Source of the DNA: Rodentolepis nana
Taxonomy: Eukaryota > Platyhelminthes > Cestoda > Cyclophyllidea > Hymenolepididae
Assembly: GCA_900617975.1 (NCBI GenBank)
Contig: UZAE01000621.1
Location: forward strand, 1 to 20,440
Direction of reading: 5' to 3'
DNA length: 20,440 nucleotides
Part shown: in pieces, positions 8,101 to 17,700 of the stretch
How positions within the stretch are numbered: the first letter of the stretch is position 1
Layout of the letters: the number at the start of each line of letters is the position of its first letter
Position numbers and translations under genes: made by a program
The notes under the pieces: model-generated
Seen by the model: only the letters and a program-made list of their open reading frames with translations
Databases searched by the model: none
Told to the model about the DNA's origin: nothing

Positions 8101-11100
8101 GTTTGTTGGGATTTCTATGTTTGACCTTTAGACTTCTCAATTTCTTTGTTGGTTTGGTGATTTAAGTTCGCCGAAACAGTTCGTTTATACAGTATTGACA
8201 CTGCAGAACATTAGTAGTGACTATTTGAAACTTGTCCATTCACTGATCACCTACAGATTGGGAGAAGATTTTCATCATAATAGTATTGCAACAAAAGCGG
8301 TTGATATTGGTAATTTTGCTTAACTTTGTTTGAGATATATGACTCAACTTAGAGTATTTAAAGGGTCTTGATCAAAGCTCTGACGATTTTTCTGCAACCA
8401 TTCTCGAACTACTTTTCTCGCTTGACTCTTCAAAAGACAAGGCAGCTGATTTGAACCAAATTCATGACATATATCTAACCCTTGTTGACAAAGCCCTCGA
8501 AAACGCGTCACAACAGAAATTGGTTTTCGATGATATCTGCGATTCTTTAGAAGGTCAACTCCTAATAGTGGCTATGTCGACGCCGCTTTTCACTCTGGAA
8601 GATCGTCATTTTCTCCGAAAGAATATCAAATTACGCTCTGTAACTGGCAATTCCTGGCAGTCTGCTGGTTTGCTAAATCTAGTTAATGAACTTTTCGAGG
8701 TCTTTGAACTTAATCGGACAGGCTCTGAAGGATGTGAGCTTCCCATTTTAAAATATTTTTTTATTCTTTTAATCGTATGTACATTATTCTTGTTCTATGA
8801 GAGATTTTTGTTCTATCAAGATTGCCGTTCAACCTTCAATTGTTAGAACACATTCCAGTGTCATTTATTTAGATTAATCTTTCCTTTAAATTTGGCTCTG
8901 TAGAATGGGCCTCGTCTGTTTATAGAAGATGAAGTATTATCCACTTACCGGATTTTCAATCCCTTTTCTTCAGTCATACTTGCTAATTTCTGTCAATCTT
9001 CACTGTGGCGAAGCAGTGCTGACTATTGCTACAATCAGGCTTATTGGGTTATTATTATAACTATTGAAGATGATTGAGACCCAGAGTATTCTCCAGATGC
9101 TGTAATAAAATGTGGGTGCGGCGGATGGTATTTATAAAAAGGGCGTGTATGCTGCAATACTGATAACAACCTGGTTGTGTCTATAGGGGGTCAACAAGTC
9201 GGGCTAGACCGTGTTGATTTTTTCTCTAATTTTTTTATTACAGATCTAGAGGACACGATTCATCCAGATACGGTTGGAGGTAATCACAATACCGTAAACT
9301 TGCCAATATGTATGAGAAACGCGTGAAAAATTAAGGACAAAAATAGTAATTAGAGACAAATTTGTTAAACTTGACAACTACGAGTATTTTTTAATTAAGG
9401 GACAGAATTTAGTCTAGTTATTAAATTATTTAAAATGTGAAAAAATTACTATCGTTTTGAGGACTTTCTTTGGATTTATCTGCTCTTACTCAACATATGA
9501 ACGTGGGTGAGATTTAGATGGGTACATTAAGTACCTTGTCTTTTGTACGATATGAGGTGTTCAAAAAGAACCATTTTTCTTCAATTTTGCTTTCAGGTTT
9601 TGTGCCATTTTGTTTATTTGTCGAATTCTCTTGTGTAGTGTTGTGCCCATCGAAATCTCTCTCTCGGAATGTCCGAAGCTCAAGCATCAATTCGCCCTTT
9701 CCTTTCATTCCACGCTCACTTCACACGTTTCAAAGTCGTCGACATCACAGTCTAGTCCCACCAACCAGTGAAAACTCACTTCTCGTTCCCTCTCCCTTTG
9801 CAATGGCCCATCCATTCAGTTCTTCCACCTCTTCTTCTCCAAATTCTTCAGGCTTTGTTTCTGGCAGTGAATCCATGTACCAAGGACTGAACGAACCCTC
9901 AACTCTGAGTATTCGTGGGAATCGTCTAGCTGCTCCTTCACTTAGTCGTCTTTACCTCCTGCGACGCCAGTCGGCTTCTCCCTATTCGCCTCAAGAAGGC
10001 GAGCTTAAAGAAGAGGATGACAGCGCGTCCTCATCTGGAAATCCTACAAAACTTGACATCAGTGGGTCATGTACTAGTCTACTTATCCCTCCTCAAAATG
10101 AAGTCGTGCTTTCTTCATTTGAGTCCTCTGAAGTAAGTATATCATGAGGTCCTTGCCATTTAAAATTTTCGTTGATACATTGATTGAAGCATCTCGTTTA
10201 CAGGCCATAACCTCGGATATGAGTATGCGCCAATCAGAAGAAAGGTCTCATGTGCCCTGTCTGACTGTGTCTTCCCCACCGCCGCCACAAACCAATGTAC
10301 CAAGTACTCCCCCTCCACCACAGATTAGCTGTGAAGAGTTCACGGACCAACCGCGTCGATCTTCGATATCCAAAGAGTTACAAAGATCAGGTGAAACGCT
10401 TAGCGGAGCTGCATCTCTCCGTGATGAACAGTTTGAGGACCCGGGGATGGCTCGTAAGCTCCATTGCTCAATTTTCTTAACGTCTGACAGAGTGAACGAA
10501 GTTACTGGAGCTAGCGGCTGCATGGCTATTGTATTTAGGGAGTACTACTTTGTTTAATGTTACACTTGATGTGATGATCATGGTTATTAAGTATTTAGCA
10601 ATTGTTAAATATTTATTTCTTCACTAATTTTTGAGTGAAATCGACTATTGTTGATCCAGAAGTGACGTGAATTGAGGCCTTCTTTACTATTATAATAACA
10701 TTTCTTTATTGTCATTGAACAATTAGGTGTTATTTCATTAGCTATTTTTACACGGATCTCTTTCCCTTTGGCATGTTGCAACTTGTTTACATTCGTATTG
10801 ACATTTTAGAAATTCCGGTTTGGTTGAAGAGTTTACGTTTACACAAGTATATCGGTCTCTTCAAGTGCCTAACCTACTACCAAATGTTGGGAATTACCGA
10901 TGAGTGGTTGCAACGCCAACACGTTACTCAAGGAGCACGAAATAAAATCCTTGTGAGTATCGCCAACCTAAGTACACGTTCAGCTACTCTAACCAACCTG
11001 GAAAGTCTCATTGAAACCTGCGCCCAAAACTCTTCTCTCCGAGCATCCACTCTTCGTGGATGTCTCTACGAACTTCGCAGCTGCCTCCAAACTCCCTTTC

Positions 11101-14100
11101 CGCCTTCACCCAGCCAACCGTCGGCCACCTCTCCTCAACGTTGCATCTCTCCTACATCCTCACTAGAGGATACTAATTTTGTGTTTGGAAGTGATGTTGA
11201 GGACTTTGTTGGAGTGGATGATGGAGATTTTGACGATTTTCAACCATCCTCAAGAAGCTTGTGTCAGTGTCCTTGTACAAACTCGGACACTTGTCTGTTT
11301 GATCGTAGCGGGGTGGGCTTGGTTTCACCGAAGCGACCCAAATCGAGTGAAGGCGGTGCTGCCTCTGCGGTTACTGCTGTTAATACTACTGAAATTGAGA
11401 CTATTAGACAATTCTTCCCTTCAGATAATTCCCATGAACAACCGGTAACTACGGAAGAGCAGGAACAACAGGGTGCTCCGTCGTGTAAGGAGGCAGTAGC
11501 GGAGGAGAACCTATCTGAGCAGATCATGAGATGTCTGAATCATGGTTAGCTTTCATGGATGTTCTTAAATTGTACTGCCTAATTATTTTGTTACACTAAC
11601 AATGTTTTCGGTTTTAGGATATAAAGCTCTTCTCATCGAGCCAGTCGAAAATGACGACAATTATGGATTTTTTATACAACTACTGGGGATTGTTCTTGAT
11701 CATCCTGTGAGTGTTCAGCACGTATTCCTATCTAATTATGTTTTTAACGCCAGTCTTTCATTTGTTTGATCTCCATAACTCACTGTGAACGACGCCCGAA
11801 GACCCTATGACAATTCGCTTTTCGACTAGATTATATCCTATTGGTATTTTATCAATCCCGATAGCTTTAAGAGACAAATGGAACGACAGCAGGGACATCA
11901 CCCGTACTCCTGTCTCGGAGGGATTTTCTTATACGGTTTGGAACTTGGGTCTGGATATCATAATTTTGGTTCAGAATTTCAACTTATTTTTGGGGTGATA
12001 GGATAGTTGGAAGTATTATATAAGGTGATTTCGTAATCATTTTTATGGAAACTTCATTTAAGAATCTTGGAGCTTCCTTTTTTTCTTATTCTACTTGAGA
12101 ACTTCTTGTGCTGATTTCAGTTATTTTGAAATGTGCTTGCATGGGGGTTGTCTTAGAATGGTCAGTGTCAGCTAGCATCTTAGTGGGGGATGATTATCGA
12201 GCTGAGCTTCTTCTAACTTCTTACAGTCTTCACTGCACAACTTGATGGAGAAAAGAAAGGTTATTGATTGGAGAGCCTTGGTGGGTACTGAGAGAGCCCC
12301 AAGTTCATGAATAGTGAAGCGAAGGCTGTATTAGTGGTTACAGTGATCTTGCGCCTATTTACACTGCTTGTTTACACTTCATTAAGATGGGGTAACATAA
12401 GCAGGTGGGATATATCCGGACACCATTGACCTGGAACCTGAGACACGGGATCGATCTTTCAAGGGCAACTCGAGTGATTTAATCGCGCTAATGAGAATAA
12501 ACAGCTTGAGGACACTTGCTGGTTCTGCAAGCAGACTTGTAGTTACTACAGTAGTTAAGTCCTTTAAGTACCAATATGAGGCCATGATACTTAGTTATAA
12601 TCGAGGAGGGTTTGTTTAATGTCGTCTCTATATAACGACATTGTTGCTTTTCGGGGTCCGTCTAATGGCATGTATGACTTAAAATTCTCAGTTGTCACTT
12701 ATAAGGCACCACTTCTCGGGCACTGAAAAGAAGTAGGTCTGTAGCTAAAATAAATCTGTTTGTACAGACTTGATTCCACAATAAATGATTGTTTTATTCA
12801 GTAATGAATAGTGGCTTTACTTACCTGGGTGAGAGCTTAAAAATCTAATCGATAATCCAGTGTACGAAGAAAGCAAATTATGCGTTCCTCTCGGGTCTAT
12901 CAAAAGGCTCCATTAAGCTTCCTAAGGGTAACTTTTTGGGAACTATATAAGGGTCCCAGAACAATGCGCTTCTTGACTTGATTATATCTTATTATATTGT
13001 GTCCATTCAAATCCCCAAATCTCCAAAATGTGTTTTACCATATAGTCTGTCTTTTGGGTGCTGGATTTGAAATTCTGTTTAAAAATCTCAACATATTTAA
13101 ATGTGGGAAAGTGGTGAGAGTGTGAATAAGGGATTTTCCTTTACTTTCTTTGAGAATTAATTTAAAATCAATGCATCTTTAATTTTTGTAGTCCTTCAGT
13201 CGATCTCAGAAGGATCAGGTGATTTCCTGGGAGAAAGAGTTGATAGATCGATTAGGTCCTGCCCCACCCCCACCTCGTCGATCATCTTATCACCACCATC
13301 ATCGAGCAACATCCCGCCGTTCTTCCTATCAGTACTCCTCCCCACCATACCAAGGCCCCCATATCGATCGCGGAGGCTCCCATTCTGCACCCTACACCCC
13401 ACGTTCCAGTGTAGGGCCTCCCGTTCTCACACGGCCCTACTTTACTTCCCCTGTGCGAATGTCCTTCTTACATCCCCAGTCCCAACAGCCCACGCCGCAT
13501 TCACCCTTTCTTCATGCACAATCACTTTTCAGTTCTGGTGGACCAGGACCCCGTTGGGTGGGGGGTATTGTGAGAGGCCGCAGTGCTGAACCCGATGTCT
13601 ATCATCACCACCATCAAGGCGGTGGAGGTATACCCCTGAGAGCTACTGTGTACCATGAACAACAACAGCCGGCAGCACCACCTCCGCCTCCTCCTGTGAT
13701 GATCGTTCCTTCAACGCATTGTGGACAGCATCAACAGAGGGTGGCTAGCATGGATAGCCTTACTGTGGTATCGACACCGTATGGACTTATGGAACCTTAT
13801 CCGGTGAGTTATTCTTTTTCGTTTCTTTCTAAGTCACTTTTTGCCCCTAAGTCGAAATTTTTATTCAAATTCCAACTGAGATGTCGAAGAGAAATGGGAT
13901 CGGGCGGTTATTCATTAAACAATTGTAATCAATTGTGTATAAATTTTGGTCTGTAGGTAGTGATTAAAAGATTTCGAGAAATAGGGAGGAGACCTAATAT
14001 AGACTAATGGTCGGTATAGGCTTGTGGGTAGGGTAGCTACTAGAGTCGGGTATAGGTACAGTGGATATTGTTTCAGAGGTTGATAGGGAATACATATACT

Positions 14101-14713
14101 TTTACATGGAGGTCAATCTAGTCCAGTTAGATCGATTTCATTTAGTCAATTAGTTCAGGCATACTGACTCAGTGAGTTGATAATGTCAAATGTCCTGTAC
14201 TATTGTAGCTCAGTTTACCCTGATTGCACTGATCCTAAGGACAGGGACGCCTAAAATGTCGAAACGCAAAGTGAAATCGGGTTGATTTTATTTCAAGAAA
14301 ATTGCAATCAATCTGATATATGCAACCTGATGATGGAGCAGTAGTAGGATTCCATTCTCAGGCACGCATATAAGAAAGTGTATAGACAACTAACCTTGGA
14401 ATATGCAGCCTTCTGCTTCTCGGACCCATGCACCTATTGATTCGATTACCTAACATTTTCATCATAGTGGAAGAATAGAATAGAACACTATTGAACTCAG
14501 TTGTGGCTCTCCGAATTGTAGGAACTACTGAACCAGAACCAGATCGTTGAAGCTAGCAGCTAACAGCATTAGTCAACAGCTTCAAATCTAGAACACATAG
14601 AGTTGTGTTGAATTAAGTGTATTGAATAAATCACTGAGGATTTGTGGGAGTAAGGTCGAGATGAGGGAGAGAAGAGGTGAAAGGGCAACGAGGGAATAGG
14701 TGAAAGACCATCG

Positions 14714-14747
<34 letters not shown>

Positions 14748-17700
14748 AAATACAGGAGGGGTTCGTATGAGCCTCTGTGGTAAGCAGGCGCCTGAAGTAT
14801 GGGCACAATATGCTCTAAAACGAACGGATTGTTACCTAAAGACATGACAGATAGGGATTGAAGTTATTGCCTCAACAAAAATGGAAAATCAACGTATTTG
14901 TGCAAAGAATGAGATTAAAGTGTAGTATTGTCGATGAACGCATCGATATTCATCTTTCAAAGTAAGAGTTTTGTATTTCAAAACCTAGCTACAAATTACA
15001 TGCATTAGCCTATTTTTACAGTTATTATTGCAAGAAAATTGGGCCAAATGTCATGAAAGTAAGTTAAGTACGACCAAGTTTTCTTAGGGACACGCAAAGG
15101 AATGATGCAATTTGAAGGGAAATCAACTAGATGTTGATGAAGGTATGAAGAGAGGCGATTTAAGATGTCATGGGTGTACTGAGGGTGTGGCGATAAGTTG
15201 CTAAACACTTTGCAAGTACTGCAAAGCAAGACACCTCGGGCTTTAATTATCAAAATAATCTAAAGGAATTCTGTTACTTTGACTAATAGGAAAGAGCTGT
15301 TGTGATTAGGGCTATCAACTAAATTCACTGCTTCAAGTTCCATATCTTGTTTCTCCAGTTGGTTGTAGGTCTCATTGCATTTTAGTTATGATCGGAAAAT
15401 AAATTTTCACAGAGTTATCTTGCTAGAAAGGTGTGGCTAAAATACTTTGGTTTTACAGTCATGGTTATCGCTTTCTTTGTAGGTTGATTTTGTCATATTT
15501 GAATATGGTTCCAACTTGTCTCACCCACTGACATTCTATTGGGGTGGGAATCGTTTTACATAATTTCACATTTTAGTATGTAGATGGTCTTTTAATCTCT
15601 AGCTTAAGGTCAGATATGCTGCTAATTTCTATCTACCTAGTATTTCTTCCGATCATTTATTTATTTATATCAAATGCATTTCAAAATATATATATATATA
15701 TTTATTTATATCAAATGACAGGCGTCTTGATGGTTATCATTAGCCCTTTAGTTGACTTCAGACTTCACAGAAGAGAAGGAACATCAAATTGAAAAAAAGT
15801 CGAGAGGTGGTGGGACAGAAGAGTGTTTCAAAGATGTAAGAGACAAACACAAAGGTAGAAAAAGGTAAGAAGAGTACTGTGGAATTAGTCGAATATGGCA
15901 TAGAGTGAAGTGGTGGTAGTTTGAAGTCAGAAGTCAACTCTCAGTTAATAGACTTTTTTTGTATACGTTGCCCAGGGTGCACCACATGAAGGTAAGTCTA
16001 TCTCACACCCCTTCTTCCTATCATAAACTATCCATTCAATTGTAACTAGCTTTCAAACATACAGAAATAACTGGCCATCAGCTTCATTTTAGTTCATTAA
16101 TATATTATTTGACTCTTTGTTCTTGTTAATCATTTTATTTGACGCTTTTCTTGGTGTGATGGCTTGCTATAAGCCAAGTGATTTCTTCAGCGTATCCAAC
16201 TTCTATTCGATACATGATTATGATATTCTCAAAAACTAAATCCTGCTGTTTCACATAATTCATCCAGAAGAACTTTTCTTCAACTTGGAATATGAAGAGC
16301 CAGAATCTTGGCACTGGGAATATCGTTTCGATTTTGTTTCCATTTTATTATATTAATGTGTTCTTAGCCTAAATTGCGTTATAAAAGGTGTTACTTAAAT
16401 CACGTAAGTACCTATTTCTTTCTATTTGTTTTCTATCTAAGACCTCTGCACATCCGTTTCTCCCTCGAACTCGTTTGATTTCTTGCCACGATCCCCATGT
16501 GAGCAGTGATCTCTCAGCGCCCTCTGTATCGCCCTTCGCCTCGCCAGAACTCCACCAATCTGCAGCCACTACAGTATGTTTCAATCTTCTTCCTCCACCC
16601 CTGCCGCACTCAAGAGGAGGAGCCCCCGAAGGTGCCGCTTTTCTCTCCCCTTCTCCTTCCTCTCAGCTTCAACCGCCGCCGCAGCCTGGACCTTCATCAC
16701 AATCTCCTGCCCGATGGATGGGACGAGCCAGTGTCTCAAGTGGTTCTTCTGTCATTTCGGAGTACTCTACAGCGGAAATTAATAGAGATTTGGAGCTACT
16801 TACTGAAAAGGTCACCAAGCTGGCCATTGAAGGTGAGCCATTAGCCTTAGCAGTATGGTCGTACTTCCGAATTTGGGAGTTTCGGGAATGTTAAAATACT
16901 TAGGAGCGATTAGTCTTTTAAGAATGTAAAAAGTCTATCTTGAATGGGCTGGTGTATTTTAATTCATGAACAAGTTGTAGAACAAAGGTTTGCTGTTTCG
17001 GTTGAGTGAATGGGAAATTGGCAACCTTACTATGCAACTACACGTGAGATATATGTAAGTAATGAAATGTTGACAAACTTGTAGGATAATTTGCTTGTAA
17101 TCCCCTATTGAAAGCTCGAATGGAAGCCTGAAGGCGTAAGGTGCAAGACTGGAGACCATTTATTACTAAATCTATTTTTTAAGAATTTAATCTGTTACTC
17201 GAAGTACTCATGAGGTTAATGTCGTTCACTCAAGCACAGATCTGGTAAGTTTAGGGGGTGGCATCATCTAACCCTTTGGTTTAAAATTCGATTTCTCCCT
17301 CCTCGACACAAATATCTGTCAGACTTGATTAATAGGGCAATTTTTTATTGTCCTCGCTAAATGTGCACCGACGGGCGTTAAACCCGTATTCTCAAGCCAG
17401 AATGTTAACCACCGAGCCTAACATGCCTTTGAACGCTTAGACGAGTGACTTTAAAGCTTCGAAGTTTTAACATTTGGAGGTAGGAAAGCAAGGAAGTTAG
17501 GTTCATGTGGCTCAAAATGTTTGTTTATTCAGTGCTCAAGTCGGATCGAGGAATAGCTCTGCTTTGTGATATTTGCTAAGTTTATTCGTCCTTAATCTGT
17601 ATTACCTGAAAGTTTCAAGAAACGGGCCTTCTTACTATGAGGATTCTGATATCAATATGGTTGTCTCTCACGTGGAATCGATGCATTCAGAAGTAATGGC

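Larger units (their letters stand above)
13804..16441 (+). other. Smaug intron 9 (2638 nt) containing repeats
   Basis: The largest intron of the gene, phase 0. It holds a purine-rich stretch and (GT)n microsatellite near 14655-14746 and retroelement copy B in antisense at 15657-16011. It ends in a long pyrimidine-rich tract and CTATCTAAG. The open frames on the minus strand around 14569-14845 are produced by the (GT)n repeat. No exon was recognised inside. Confidence 0.7.

Noticed and set aside
10248..10523. Minus-strand open frame across Smaug exon 6
   Set aside because: Mirror of a GC-rich, proline-coding exon on the plus strand. The same applies to the antisense frames at 9514-9708, 11264-11527, 13196-13402 and 16369-16584.
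12382..12585. 67-codon minus-strand open frame in the 1485-nt Smaug intron
   Set aside because: No motif and no splice or start context; it is antisense to a well-supported gene.
14569..14845. Minus-strand open frames with His-Thr runs
   Set aside because: The runs are the translation of the (GT)n microsatellite in an intron.
16574..16614. A possible 41-nt intron (ACA|GTATGT ... CTCAAG) inside Smaug exon 10
   Set aside because: Its removal would shift the frame by two and lose the conserved C-terminal AEINRDLELL motif. The unspliced frame is open all the way, so no intron is needed.
17362..17427. A functional tRNA gene on the minus strand
   Set aside because: The acceptor arms do not pair and the anticodon loop has six nucleotides. 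It is only tRNA-derived.
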